Source of the DNA: Thermoascus crustaceus
Taxonomy: Eukaryota; Ascomycota; Eurotiomycetes; Eurotiales; Thermoascaceae
DNA: 64,000 nucleotides
NCBI GenBank assembly: GCA_001599835.1
Contig: BCIC01000002.1
Coordinates: forward strand, 1,569,137 to 1,633,136
Reading direction: 5' to 3'
Shown: positions 1 through 11,138 of the stretch, piece after piece
Layout of the letters: each line of letters begins with the position of its first letter
Numbering within the stretch: position 1 is the stretch's first letter
The notes under the pieces: model-generated
Database searches by the model: none
Seen by the model: the letters and a program-made list of their open reading frames with translations, nothing else
Told to the model about the DNA's origin: nothing
Made by a program: the position numbers and the translations under genes

Positions 1-643
1 ATCTCTCGCGTGGGACAATGGGCTTTCGTGCAGGCAGGCAGGCATCAGCTTACTATATACATGGCATTCATCACAAGCGCCGCTAAATAAAGAAAAATAG
101 CTCAATACTAACAAACCCGATAGCCATAGCAATCATTCATACCCAATTCGTCCCGAACAAATCATGTTTAGCTATTCTTCATGACATGGGTTGCTTCTGT
201 AACTGGCTTCGTAACTGGAGGCGGTTCTGTGAATTTTTGAAATGGAAGATCGGAGGGGAGGAGAGGGGGAAAGTCTAGTGTAGGAACGTTGGCGCCAGTC
301 CGCCGACAAATCACAGACCACCTTGATGCGCCGCGATAAGGAATCATAAAACATTATCTCGAAACAAGCTAACTAGCCGCCGGGAAACATTGCTATTATT
401 GTTAAATATAGTTCTTTGTTTGTCTTATTGCCCTCTGGTAGATATTGTTGTAATGAATTCGTGTATTCGATATTTTTCATCGCTTTTATGATGGTATATT
501 CGTGCTCTATGTATCTACACACACATGTACCCGTACACATGTATTCCGTATTCAAATAAACAAAGCAGATAAAACAGCTTCATCGTATCATCAACACAAC
601 ACCATGAAAAGAAAAGGAAATCATACACTCGAATTATACCCGT
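1..643. other. Intergenic, 3' flank of the TauD-like gene
   Basis: No convincing gene. The stretch is AT-rich and presumably holds the 3' UTR of the minus-strand dioxygenase. An imperfect inverted repeat built from ACATGTAC/GTACACATGT lies near 523-544. Open frames here lack start context and domain content. Confidence 0.6.
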
Positions 644-2010
644 TTACTCCGCATCCAAAGGCGCCACCGGCGGCTGGTCATCGACCTGAATACCGCCACG
701 CTTCTTCTCATTGCTGTCCCAGAACGGCAGCTTCCAGCCGCCCTCGTCCTCGGGAGTGGCGAGCCAGAGGCGCATCAGGTGCCGGCGGGGAGCGGGCGGG
801 GCGTGGTCAGTGTATGCCGTGCGTGCGTGCAGGATGTGCGAGTTGGCGAGGAACTGGATGTCGCCAATGTCAAGGATCATGTGCAGGGAGAGGCGGTTGC
901 AGGTGGCCTCGAGGACCTCGAGAGCCTCGATCTGGGCGGCGGAGAGGGGTGGGATGATGCCCTTGTCCGAGAAACGGGTCAGGGAGCGGACGTAGTAGGG
1001 GTCCCATCTGCAGTACAGTTAGATATAGTTCTTGATAAACATCTAGGGGATGGTGCCACTCACTTGGTGTAGACACGGCCGTTCTCCCCGCGCTCCAGGT
1101 ACACAACGCTGGTGCGGATGTACTCTTCCTGTCCCTTACTGGTCTCACCCTTGCGGTCAAAGTACCAGATCGGCTCGGTCAGGGTCTTCAGAACATCTGG
1201 ACGCTCCTTCATCAGGGTGTTGTAGACATGGTGAGAAGAGACAATGTCAGACTCTCCACCCTCGAGAGCCTTGGCAATGCAGAGCAGACCGACTATGTCA
1301 GAGTCATCTGCGTGGAAGAATTGACTGTGGGCGGTCAGCCAGGGCCCTTTCAATCACGTTCTAGGATATGAGACATACCGAGCGTTTGTTCTGTAGATGC
1401 GGACCTTGTCGATCTGGGTCGAGTCCTCTCCAAGATCCTTGACGTGGCCCAGGACGTGGCCACGGCTGTTCTGGCTGACGAAGTAGCCCAGGTAGGTGCC
1501 CAGACCCATGTAGGCGACGGCAGACTTGTGGTTACCCCATTTATGGACGGGGAAGCCCTTGAAGAGGATGAATCCCTTGCCGTTAAGGATATCTTCCCGC
1601 AGGTCCAGCAGGAATTTCTCCAGCTTCGGGAGCGGGAAGTTGCTCTGCATGCATTTGTCAGTCCTGACCACTGTGTCTGAGCACGCGACAGTCGAAAAGG
1701 AACTGCATACCTTCGAGATACCGGTCAACGGGGTCTTGGAAGCAATGAAGTTGTCCGCAGCGGTACTGAGCTCCTCAATCTCCTGATCCGTGAAGCGATG
1801 CGTCCACTTCTCTGGGTTGTCTCTGTAGTCTTCAGCCTTCCAGACCGTAGGGCCCGAGATCTCCTCGGGGAACTTCTCGAAGGGCTGGAGCTGGTCGTAG
1901 AGAGGAGGGTGCTGACCCGTGGTCTTCAGGCCATCAGGGAAGATGTTGCGGTCGATAGGACCGAGCTGGTGAGGGGGGGTAGGCAGGGTTTCAGTCAGGC
2001 CGGGTGCCAT
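644..2010 (-). CDS. TauD/TfdA-family Fe(II)/2-oxoglutarate dioxygenase
   Basis: Predicted non-haem iron, 2-oxoglutarate-dependent dioxygenase of the taurine/2,4-D dioxygenase family; the substrate cannot be told from sequence. I place four exons at 2010-1711, 1644-1379, 1324-1064 and 1007-644, with GT-AG introns of 66, 54 and 56 nt, giving 396 residues, a normal size for fungal members. The mid-region has the family-like stretch GKGFILFKGFPV. The metal-binding HxD is in QFFHADDSD (about H193/D195). The distal histidine is probably H336 in LHARTAY, and the nearby R338 fits the oxoglutarate-binding arginine. There is no signal peptide, so it is probably cytosolic. The start is the first ATG of the open frame. 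No neighbouring sulfonate gene supports a taurine role, so only the family is firm. A 2.3 kb gene-poor stretch lies upstream. Confidence 0.9.
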
Positions 2011-4316
2011 TGTGAACTATGGATGTATACTAGATGATGTAGAATGATATCGGGCCCAACAACAGAACAGAGAAGCTCAAATCTGCAGGACTGAATCGAG
2101 AACCAGGAACAGAGAGGAGGGATCTGCCCCGGATTTATTCGATCGCAGCGACCCCTCGCTGGTGCGGGACACGCGTGACGTGCCAGAGGGGTTTATCGTC
2201 GTCTCATAGGATGGCGGCGCCGACAGCCGGCGAGAACACCAGATGTTCCTGAAAAGGCCAGCCAAGACGGCATACGCGCTGCCGATAAAGGAAGCGCATA
2301 CGAGTTTCGCCGGGTTGCGGTTGTTGCGCGGAGTCGGTGGCGGCGCTGGTTGGAGCGCAGCGGTGATGGCGCAATCCGCTGGGGTCGATGTTGTGATAGC
2401 GACCAGCCGATCGATGTTCCGCTGCGACTTCAACGGCCCCGACGATCAAACGGGCGCGAGGAGTTTCACGGAAGAAAAGACACATTCGCTAGTCTGGACG
2501 CTGTTGCTGCGACTGAGAATAAGATTCCAGATGGTTCTGGAGGACTATTGTGATGTACAGTGCTGTTCTGATATAGTAGTAGATATCTCTTGGCATTTTA
2601 TACTCCGCAGTACGACTAACCTAGAATGTCGTCCGCATGCAAAAACCACGTTTCACCCGAAAGTACTCGGTAACGTGTAACTCCCTTCGTCCTTGTCGAG
2701 GAAAAGAAAATACCACGACTGGACCAGAGACGTCTTCTGATGCCACAATACATGACACTATCAGCTACCTCGATATACAATACAGTATCTACATCTGCCC
2801 GCAGAATCCCCCAAGCAGCAGCTCACTGGAAGTAAACCCTACATAGAAAGTATCTTCTCTGATCGACGGTCACTGGAATTGTGGAGGCACGGGGTATGGA
2901 GGACTGTCTCGCTCCCGGCTTTCTGGTCTGGTTCCATTCTTGTCGCCATGTTGCCAACGGAATAATTTCCGCTGCTCCGGTGCTTCAACATCGCTCAGGC
3001 ACTGTTCCTGTTGCGGCCTCCAAGCTGTACACACATTCAATCCCATAGGTTGTCAACAGTCAAGATCTGCATCCTACAGTGCAAGTTTCCAGCAGCGCAT
3101 GGGTTTGTGCACAATGACAGCCGCTCCGATATCCACATCTACCTGCCAAGAGCTTCAACAAGCCTGAAACAGTCACCACGGAGGCTGATCATCTCCAGTG
3201 GAGATTATCTATCTCCATTCTTTTTGAACCCTCAAGATCCAATCCTGGACTTCGTGGCGGTCATCTGACTCTGACTTGTGGCTTCTTTGGCCCTTGTCAT
3301 GTTCTCTCATTGCACAGCGTTGACCTGAACACAGCCCAGCCCACTTGAACGCACAGTGCTATAATATGCTCCCACGGCCAATCATTTTGAACCTTCTTCT
3401 ATAGGATATGGCCAGATTAGCTCTCGGACGAGATTCTGGAAGCTTTACTCGGCCGACATGGTGTTTAAACTGTGGATCTGACATCGCAGTTCAATGCTTC
3501 AGATCTTTCCGTGGAGTGGAGAGATCGTTAGTATCCCGCCTGTCAGGATCTGAGCTCACCTTGCTCGACGTAGACAGATAAAGCAATCTAGAAGGTAGAG
3601 TTGGTCTCGTATCTAAGATCACTGATCTTTCAGCGTCTCTTTTTTTGGTTTACTTGCATTTAATTCAGGGATGGTTCAGGTGTTTGTCGTTCCCACGTGG
3701 TACATCTATCATTATAGCTGTCATGACTGTCTTCTCCCAAGTTCCTCCCAATCCAAACGAAGTTATGAAGCCGGGTTCTGTCCAGGTAAGACAATTTATC
3801 TACACTGGGGCTAAGATGTCATCGACTAAATAAATCAAAATGTATCGTTGAAATAAAGAAAAAAAAAATGACTGTCGACTTTCAAGTACTTCTATACAGC
3901 AGACATAGTTGCGCTCCCACATTTTCCGTCATTGCCCCTGATGGAGACTACGAATAGAATTTTCTAAACTATCTTGTAACCACGGTTATCAGACGAACTT
4001 ACCATTGAAATCAAAACAATGCGAGAGGGGTAGATGGTATTGCATCATAATGCGTTCACGGCTGTAGTCATATGTGTGGCGGTTGCTGTCCAGTTTGCCA
4101 AGGGGGGCAACATCTCATCATAACCTTATGGAAAAAGAAAATGTACAACTAAATTTGCTAATCGAAAGATAGTTCAAAGAAGCATATATCGATAAGCACC
4201 TATTTTGTTGCTTTCCTCATCACGTACTTAGTGTACGTCCCTCACTGCTACTTACTACTAAGACTACGTACATACGCACTTGACCAGACCGCAGCCGCTA
4301 CGCTACCTACTTAATC
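2011..4316. other. Long intergenic region
   Basis: About 2.3 kb without a supportable gene. It contains the promoter of the minus-strand dioxygenase and otherwise low-coding sequence. Short open frames on both strands lack conserved motifs. Confidence 0.5.
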
Positions 4317-4568
4317 ATGCCCTCGAAACCCATCGACCCACCACCGCAAAGGCCCAAGAAGGTCCAAAAGGCCATACGCGACGAGGCCCCCGTCGACGAC
4401 TACAAAGAAAGTGCTCAGTCCAGAGAACAGGAAGAAGAGAACTACGTGCCGCGCAGACTCCGTACTCCTCCTCCCTTCGCCGCTGGGGGCCGCACAGGGT
4501 CGCATAATCCTAAGTCTTCTCGAGGACCTGCTTCGGGACCGAAATATCGACATGAATATTCTCAGTGA
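4317..4568 (+). CDS. Small hypothetical proline/charge-rich protein (doubtful)
   Basis: An 83-codon ATG-to-TGA frame encoding a hydrophilic protein rich in Pro, Lys, Arg and Glu, with no signal peptide, membrane segment or recognisable domain. It stands alone in a 3.5 kb gene-poor stretch. The composition resembles short disordered fungal proteins, but it could be chance or an exon of an unrecognised gene. I do not know a function. Confidence 0.25.
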   Translation: MPSKPIDPPPQRPKKVQKAIRDEAPVDDYKESAQSREQEEENYVPRRLRTPPPFAAGGRTGSHNPKSSRGPASGPKYRHEYSQ

Positions 4569-5621
4569 CAAGGGAAGTTTTTGTTTTAGTGCTGCGGATT
4601 GGTTGGATGACTGTACTATGTGGGAAATATAACGGCTGTATATGAAACTTCGATAACGAATACTTAAGGATGTTCCATCGGTACTTCCATGCAACTGTCT
4701 ACCTACTGGCGATGTACTGTACAGTAGGATAGGACTTCTTGTCTTAGTAGGATTATAGTTAAATAGAGCCACTAATTTAACGATGATATGTTTCAGATGT
4801 CGTCTTTCCCCCTGAACTCTCACCTATTTCATGCCATGATAGCCCCCCCCCCAAATGAAAATCTACATATATCTCTATTGATCACGATAAAACTGGGCGT
4901 AGTATTTGAATCAGGAAAGAGAGTATCAAGCCAGAGAAATATAGAACCGTCTTGCTATTCGTCCTTTTTATCAAAGAATCTCTATTATAACTCACAGTAC
5001 CCACCTGTTTTAAATGGCCTAGCTGCTATCCCTTGACAGGCGATGGTTATGTAGTACCCTAGAGTAGTAGCGTGTTAGGTACAGTACAAAATACTTAATC
5101 AATCGACTGTATTGATTAATCAGCGATATGCAGCGAGCTAGTCGAATCGAGCCTTGATTTGCTTGGCAGTCCAGGGAAATTTGCGATGTTTTTCTCTTGG
5201 ATGGTTGCTAGCTGCGGGAACATCAGCACTAGTATCTAAGTGGACGTTTAAGTACTTACTACCTGGGTAAGATCCAAGTCGACATGCAACCATACAAAGT
5301 GCTTCAGCTGGAACTAAATGCCTAAGCTCCTAGAAATTGGTCCAATTCTACCGAACTTCGCAGCGAATGGGTGATACTGGCGTAGCTTTCCTCACACGCG
5401 ATGGCTGCATCAATTCCCAATAGGGATAATATCGAAGCTAGGTCGGGGTTTTCTGTAGAATCCATCCCTGCTGGGCTAAAAAGACCACTCTTCTCAGGCC
5501 AAGAAACCTGTACAGACCAGCATGGCCTTATATAAACTGATGCTGCTCCAGAGGTAGCGCACCTGGCATTATCCCTCCTTAAGAGCGATCGAGCTGCTGG
5601 TCTTTCGAATCGAACTTTTTT
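4569..5621. other. Intergenic, upstream of the lyase gene
   Basis: No gene seen. It holds a run of ten C (4843-4852) and, near 5528-5536, a TATATAAA-type TATA box about 115 bp before the likely lyase start codon. Confidence 0.5.
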
Positions 5622-5648
5622 ATGGTCAAGACATTATTATTATTCACT

Positions 5649-6416
5649 ATGCCTGTCAAAACAGCTATCATGGCGATTCTTTTGACAGCCTCAGTGGCAG
5701 CCCTCAACCCGGGCTGCGCTCCAGGAGGAAACTTCGACATGTCCAAATGGAATTTACAACTCCCTGTCGGAAGCCCTGGCAGCCCCACGACCATCACTGC
5801 TTCACGATTGCAGAGCTGTTCCGGCTACCAGGACCAGTTCTTCTTCACGGAGGCCGGAGATGGTGCCTTGGTGATGACGGTTCCTGGTTCATCCTCTTCA
5901 AGCGGCTGCGTCACTACTCCCAACAGTCTACATTGTCGTACGGAGCTTCGTGAAATTTCCCTGTCAAGTTGGGACCCGAATGGGCCGGAGAACAGACTGC
6001 ATGTCACCTTGATGGTCGCCCGGCCCGACGAGAGCGCTCATGGTACCGTTATTGGCCAAATCCATATCGACGATTCGATCAGTTCGAAGCCTGTTTGCGA
6101 GTTATTCTACAATTCCAATGGCGACATTGCAATGGGAGTCGAACAGACGAGATCAGGGGGGAATGAAAAGCTTACGACTGTGGGACATGTCCCTGTCGGG
6201 CAGACATTCTCATATGAGATCAGATATGAGAACAATGTCTTATCCGTGGCAATAAATGGAGATACCACCGTCCTGCCCACCTTCAGCTTGAATGCTCCAA
6301 GAAGTTACTTCAAGGTCGGCAACTACAACCAGGGGAACAATCCGTCCGAGGTCCACTTCTTTGAGATCACAGTCAGTCATGATGCATCTTCGGCCATCAT
6401 GCGGAGCGAGTCCTAG
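5649..6416 (+). CDS. Secreted PL7-type polysaccharide (alginate-like) lyase
   Basis: Predicted beta-elimination lyase with the alginate lyase 2 (PL7) jelly-roll fold, acting outside the cell on uronic-acid polysaccharides. From the ATG at 5649 it is 255 residues beginning with a short hydrophobic signal peptide (MPVKTAIMAILLTASVAA). An in-frame ATG at 5622 would add nine residues before the signal and is less likely. The three PL7 motifs are present: RTELRE (from R97), QIH (Q137, H139) and YFKVGNYNQ (Y220-Q228), so the expected catalytic Arg, Gln, His and Tyr are kept. There is no carbohydrate-binding module and no intron. The related fungal family PL20 (glucuronan lyase) shares the fold, so glucuronan is an alternative substrate. 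A TATATAAA box lies about 115 bp upstream. No other polysaccharide-degradation gene is adjacent. Confidence 0.85.
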   Translation: MPVKTAIMAILLTASVAALNPGCAPGGNFDMSKWNLQLPVGSPGSPTTITASRLQSCSGYQDQFFFTEAGDGALVMTVPGSSSSSGCVTTPNSLHCRTELREISLSSWDPNGPENRLHVTLMVARPDESAHGTVIGQIHIDDSISSKPVCELFYNSNGDIAMGVEQTRSGGNEKLTTVGHVPVGQTFSYEIRYENNVLSVAINGDTTVLPTFSLNAPRSYFKVGNYNQGNNPSEVHFFEITVSHDASSAIMRSES

Positions 6417-6578
6417 CAATAAGGATAACAACACCGTCACGCTTGCGCTATTCTCCAACAAGTCCTGCTGCCCTTCTCCCGTTGAGACAATTACCATTGG
6501 GAATCTTGATGTATGCCACAACGCAAATGCGCCCAGACAGTTGGACAGAACTTGTTTGGCCAGCAACTCCACATTCAG

Positions 6579-6815
6579 CTATTCCCGACCCGTGATTGCA
6601 GCTCCTCCACATACGATGTTTTTGACCTGACCAAATGCCCCAAAATGCAATGTCAACGGCGCTTCCCAATTTTGGTTGAGTTTCAAGGTTGCATCCCCTG
6701 CATAACCGCCATCTCCATCTGGTCCTATCTGAGGACTGTGCATTTTGTATACGAAGACTGTCACGACTCTGCTGGTATTTTCAGGGGGAGCCCCGTCTAC
6801 GAAATAGTCATAGTT
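6579..6815 (-). pseudogene. Possible gene remnant (79-codon open stretch, no ATG at its head)
   Basis: This minus-strand open frame has a natural amino-acid composition (Gly/Asp-rich start, then alternating hydrophobic residues such as APLTLHFGAFGQVKN) but has no start codon at its beginning and no clear upstream exon. After its stop, related-looking coding texture continues in other frames down to about 6450. I do not recognise the family. It could be the 3' remains of a decayed gene or the last exon of an unresolved one. Confidence 0.25.
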
Positions 6816-6826
6816 TTAACTGCTAT

Positions 6827-6855
6827 TTATCTATCTATCTATATATATATATATA
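6827..6855. repeat. TATC/TA microsatellite
   Basis: A short tandem run of TATC units followed by TA units, in intergenic DNA. Confidence 0.9.
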
Positions 6856-7514
6856 ATTTCTGTGGAATACAAACGATCTCACGAATTGCAGCGATAAATC
6901 ATTTTGCAGCAGCTAGAATTCAAATCGTTAATAGTCCGAGCATGATGTTCGAGACCGACACCCGGTGGGCTAAAGTTATGCTGGAGTACTCCATGGTGCT
7001 GCTATATTAGGGGTACCTAGGCAGGTATTGAAAGGACACTTAGACAGCAAAGAAGCTCGAGGGTATGGTCCGATGGTTAAAAAGAAGATATTTTTTAAGA
7101 CTTTGTCTGGTGAATGGGCCTGTGCAATATCTCTGATCTTAACCCGAATTTCATATGTTTGCCGTCACTCGGCTCCCTTTAAACAGCTGTTTTGCCTATT
7201 GTGGCAGAGACTTTTCTGATGCAGTGGACTGGAGGTCCAGAACCTCGGGAGAACCTGATGAATCCGGTTTAGAAGCTATGGATAATCCCTTATCTTATCT
7301 GCCGCGTCTGGCAGGCGGATCCGATCCCGCATTTTCTTTCCTCAAAGCTTGCACCCTTCTGTTTGTTCATCACCTTCTTCCTTTATTTCTATTCTATTGC
7401 TGTCCATAGTGCTTGGTAGATACTCTCGTTCCATTTTTATTCATAGCGTTCATCGAAATCTTTGCGCACAATCGCCTGGCATTTCCAATCTCCCCGCACT
7501 ACCCAACTAACTGA

Positions 7515-8699
7515 ATGGCCCCGCACCGTACAACAACATCAATCCACATCGCCATCCTCGACACCGACGTCCCAGTCCCAAAAGTCTACGCAGCGCGCGG
7601 TCTCTACAGCTCGCAATTCCGCGTCCTCCTCCAAGCCGCCGCGGCGCGGCTGAACGCCCGCGACCAGCTGCGCAACAGCGCAAATATTGAAATCCGCACG
7701 ACGGCGTACGATGCCGCGGGCGGTTGCTTGCCTCCATTGGAACTATTGAGGAAGAACCCTCGGCGAGGTGGTCAGAATGAAGAAGGATTTGGACCACTAG
7801 GCCCCATCGACGCCCTTCTCATCACAGGCTCCTCGGCCTCCGCGTACGAGCTGGATAAGTACCCGTGGATCGCGCCATTGCAGGCTTTCATTCAGAGGGT
7901 GTATGAGGAGTTTCCGGAGGTGAAGATCTTCGGGTCATGTTTTGGACACCAGATCGTTGCGCAGGCGCTGTTGTCGCATCACAATCCACAGTTCGCCAAA
8001 GATGACAACAATGGGGCCTCGGGTACTAGCCATGTCGAAAGCCAGAAAGAGGAAAAGAAGAAGAAAGGCTACGTATCCGTCGCAGCCTGTCCCTCCGGGT
8101 ACGAGATCGGGATCGAGCCCATCACGCTCGAACCCGCATTTACAGATGTCTTTCCTGAGCTCCGCGAGAGGCTGTCGCATCCGGATGGAAAACTCCGGAT
8201 CCAGCTCATACACGGCGATAGGGTGATGCCTTTATCTTCCCCAGATACCTCCTCCATCCGCTCCTCTACCAATGGCACAACAACGACCAGCACCTCCCTC
8301 CCTTCTCCCTGGCTCAACGTCGGCAGCACCACCAAATCCCCTATCCAGGGCCTCTACCATCCCTCCCGGATCCTCACCTACCAGGGCCACTTCGAGTTCG
8401 ACACCTTCGTCAACCGCGAGACGTGTATCGAGTTTGCGCGCAGGGGTGGTTGGTCTGACGCAGACGTGGCCGCGTATTTGGATCGAATTGGATCAATGCC
8501 TGCACCTGGAAAGGAGGACGATGATGATGCGAAAGTTGCGGCTGAGATCGTGGTTATGTTTTTGGCGGGAGAGGATCAAGATCGAGACGTGCCTACTACT
8601 CCCCCTTTGTCTAAAGGTGCGGAGGATGCAGTAGCCGATTCGGGGAGCGGGCTGGTCACCCCGCCGTCCATGGAGACGGATGTTGCGGGCACTTCTTAA
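7515..8699 (+). CDS. Class I glutamine amidotransferase-like protein
   Basis: A single-exon gene for 394 residues. The N-terminal two-thirds is a class I glutamine amidotransferase (GATase1) domain like the stand-alone GMP-synthase-type amidotransferases of fungi. The oxyanion region ALLITGSSASAYE lies near 100-112 and the nucleophile elbow is GSCFGHQ with Cys142. The catalytic His is probably in YQGHFEFD. There is no synthetase domain, so the enzyme presumably either acts as a glutamine or gamma-glutamyl hydrolase or supplies ammonia to a partner; which is unknown. A poly-Ser/Thr loop (about 245-262) and an acidic C-terminal tail after the domain are extra and probably disordered. It is probably cytosolic. 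The first ATG is used. Confidence 0.85.
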   Translation: MAPHRTTTSIHIAILDTDVPVPKVYAARGLYSSQFRVLLQAAAARLNARDQLRNSANIEIRTTAYDAAGGCLPPLELLRKNPRRGGQNEEGFGPLGPIDALLITGSSASAYELDKYPWIAPLQAFIQRVYEEFPEVKIFGSCFGHQIVAQALLSHHNPQFAKDDNNGASGTSHVESQKEEKKKKGYVSVAACPSGYEIGIEPITLEPAFTDVFPELRERLSHPDGKLRIQLIHGDRVMPLSSPDTSSIRSSTNGTTTTSTSLPSPWLNVGSTTKSPIQGLYHPSRILTYQGHFEFDTFVNRETCIEFARRGGWSDADVAAYLDRIGSMPAPGKEDDDDAKVAAEIVVMFLAGEDQDRDVPTTPPLSKGAEDAVADSGSGLVTPPSMETDVAGTS

Positions 8700-9776
8700 T
8701 AAACGACACATGGTTGACGCTTCCGTTTGGTGATTTTGACGTTTCTTTTTTTTTGGCTGGAGTTAAGGGCATCTTTCATTTTCGATCTTCTTGAGTATTA
8801 TTATTCATTGCACTTTGAGCGAGCAGTTCCATTACGCAGATACATACAGAGTCATATAGATAGATCGTGCTTTAAGGTCAGTAGATTAGGTATGCGGATA
8901 GACATACATAGAAACAGGTAAATAAAAATAAACCTTGCTTGTAATCTGAATGCCACGTCCATCACTGTAGAGAGCCATATCCGCACCAGGGAATCGTTCC
9001 GGCCCCTACCGCAGTAAATACGTCTTATCTTCATGCTTGGAAATCCGCTATATACCATCTCACTCCAATCAATTGCATCTATTACAGTGCAGCGCAGTGC
9101 ATGGACCACATCCCCAGCTAGACTGACATGACACAATCAGATCATGTGCTTGCTCTTAACTACCTAAACACACTTGATGTCATTCTGTCTGAGCCTCAGA
9201 CACAGAAAGTCGATCCCCCTTGCATGAAGTGGATACGAGACCCCCTGTCGGGTCCAGCCTCAACATGGATTATCAACAAACAAATGGATCAAACAAACAA
9301 CCAACCAACCCCGAGGTTACGTTACCCCACTGTACCTATGTATCGTAGATCATCGACGGCAGTTGTGTCACCCCGAGTTCCCAGGATTGATCGATCGTTG
9401 GGCATCACTCACACGTCCTGTACCTCTGTACCTGTGTACCTAACTAACTCTTTGTATGGGGTACGACAGATCGGGTCTGCTCCGTACGACGGCGTCGGAC
9501 ATCTGTCCTGTCCCCGTCCCACGGCCACGGCCACAGCTTTCAAAACCGTCCTTCCTTCCCTGGAAGATAGGTACCTAGATAATTCGCTGTGTTCCCACGG
9601 CTGTGACCGCCGCTCTCCTGTTACTCTTACCTACCGTTAACCGATTCCCCAAGATAGAGCGGGGGAACAGGACAAAATAAGGGACTGAGAGCCCTTGATC
9701 CTTCAGTCGACCTACGGACATCATAACCCATTCCCTCCAAGTCGAGTCAAGAGAAAGGGAAGGGGGAAAAAAGAAG
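8700..9776. other. Intergenic
   Basis: No gene seen. It holds the 3' flank of the amidotransferase-like gene and the promoter of the lactonase-like gene. There are simple AAAC/AACC runs near 9275-9310 and TACCT-type tracts near 9420-9450. Confidence 0.5.
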
Positions 9777-11138
9777 ATGGCGCCGCTCCTTTTCCTGATC
9801 CCGTATCTTCTCTCCCCCGCCATCGCAACAACCTCAACCCTCTACGCCTCGCACTACAACGGCAACGTCTATTCCCTCTCCCTCGAATCCAACGATAACA
9901 ATGGGAGCGGGAACTACTCACTCTCGCTAGCCTCCTCCCTACGGACTTGCGGTTCCATGCCCAGCTGGCTCACGTTCGATGCGTCCGATCGGACACTATA
10001 CTGCTCGGATGAGCCCTCCGACGAGAACAGTAACAGCGGCACTCTCACCGCGCTGTCCGCTGATCAGGATGGGAAACTCACAGAGGTGGCCAAGGCGAGT
10101 ACTGTAGTGGGAGGGGTCTCCAGTGTCATCTACAATGGCGCCAATGGGGTGAAGCATATTGCGATTGCGCACTAGTATGTCCATGCCGGTACCCTTCTTT
10201 CATCAATCATGTTAGGTACTTAGCAAGAAGAGACTGACTGGGCATGTAGTCAAGGATCCGCTCTCTCGACCTATGCCCTGCCTCTGAAACCGAACGCGCC
10301 TGCGATCCAGACATTCACATACACGCTCCCAAAGCCCGGTCCAGACGCCGCCCGTCAGGACGCTCCACACCCGCATCAGGTATTCCTCGACCCTACAGGC
10401 TCGTTCCTTCTCTCTCCGGACCTAGGCTCCGATGTTGTTCGTGTCTATGCCATCGACACCTCCGGCCGCCTCAACGAGTGTTCCGGGATCAGTGTCACCC
10501 CTGGAAATGGACCCCGACATGGAGTGTTTTGGAACCCAGACTCGTCCCTAGACGAAGATAAATCGTCACGTAGCAAGCGCTCTTCTTTCCAGTCCCAGCT
10601 GCCACCGCGACGAGGTGGGAATCCGAAATATGTGGAGAATAGCATTGAAAGCACAATGCTGTATATCGTCACCGAGTTGGGGAATACCGTGAGCGCGTAC
10701 TCCGTTTCCTACAACAACGCGACATGTCTGTCCTTCAACGAAACACAGTCTCTATCCCCTTACCCGGATGGGAAAGGCGTACCGAACGGTGCCAATGTTG
10801 CTGAGGTCCGCGCGCAGGATCACTTCCTGTACGTATCTGTACGGAGCGACCATGCGTTTCCCCCCAACGACTCGCTGGCGACGTTGTCCCTTTCCGAGGA
10901 GCAGACAGTTGAGTTCCAGCGTCTAACGTCCTCGTATGGGACAGTTCCTCGGACGCTCGTCATCAACAAGGGGGGCGATTTGGTCGCCGTTGGGAACCAG
11001 GCTTCGTCGGATGTGGTGATCATTAGGAGGGACACGAAGACGGGAGAGCTGGGAGAGGAGGTTGCGAGGCTGAACGTCGGGGAACCTGGTACCCCGGGAA
11101 CCGCGACAGGTTTGAGCAGTGTCATCTGGGGTGAGTAG
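9777..11138 (+). CDS. Secreted lactonase-type seven-bladed beta-propeller protein
   Basis: Two exons, 9777-10174 and 10250-11138, joined across a 75-nt intron (GTATGT...TGTAG), give 428 residues. The N-terminus is a signal peptide (MAPLLFLIPYLLSPAIATT). The rest matches the 6-phosphogluconolactonase-like/muconate lactonizing propeller family: blade-like repeats such as LYASHYNGNVYSL, PHPHQVFLDPTG and GPRHGVFWNPD, then MLYIVTELGNTVSAY and TVPRTLVINKGGD. Related fungal proteins are annotated as lactonases or carboxy-cis,cis-muconate cyclases. Secretion argues against a pentose-phosphate role, and the substrate is unknown. The stop follows VIWGE directly. The final GGTGAGTAG resembles a splice donor, but the family usually ends at this point, so I keep the stop. 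Several NxS/T sites fit glycosylation. Confidence 0.85.

Larger units (their letters stand above)
6417..7514. other. Intergenic with orphan coding-like fragment
   Basis: No intact gene. It contains the minus-strand open stretch at 6579-6815 (listed separately), a TATC/TA microsatellite (6827-6855), and the promoter of the amidotransferase-like gene. Confidence 0.5.

Noticed and set aside
3011..3268. 85-codon plus-strand frame in the left intergenic region
   Set aside because: No homology-like features, no codon bias, overlapping frames on the same strand of similar length.
11119..11138. GGTGAGT at the end of the lactonase-like gene as a splice donor
   Set aside because: Related proteins end at this point and no further exon with propeller sequence follows.
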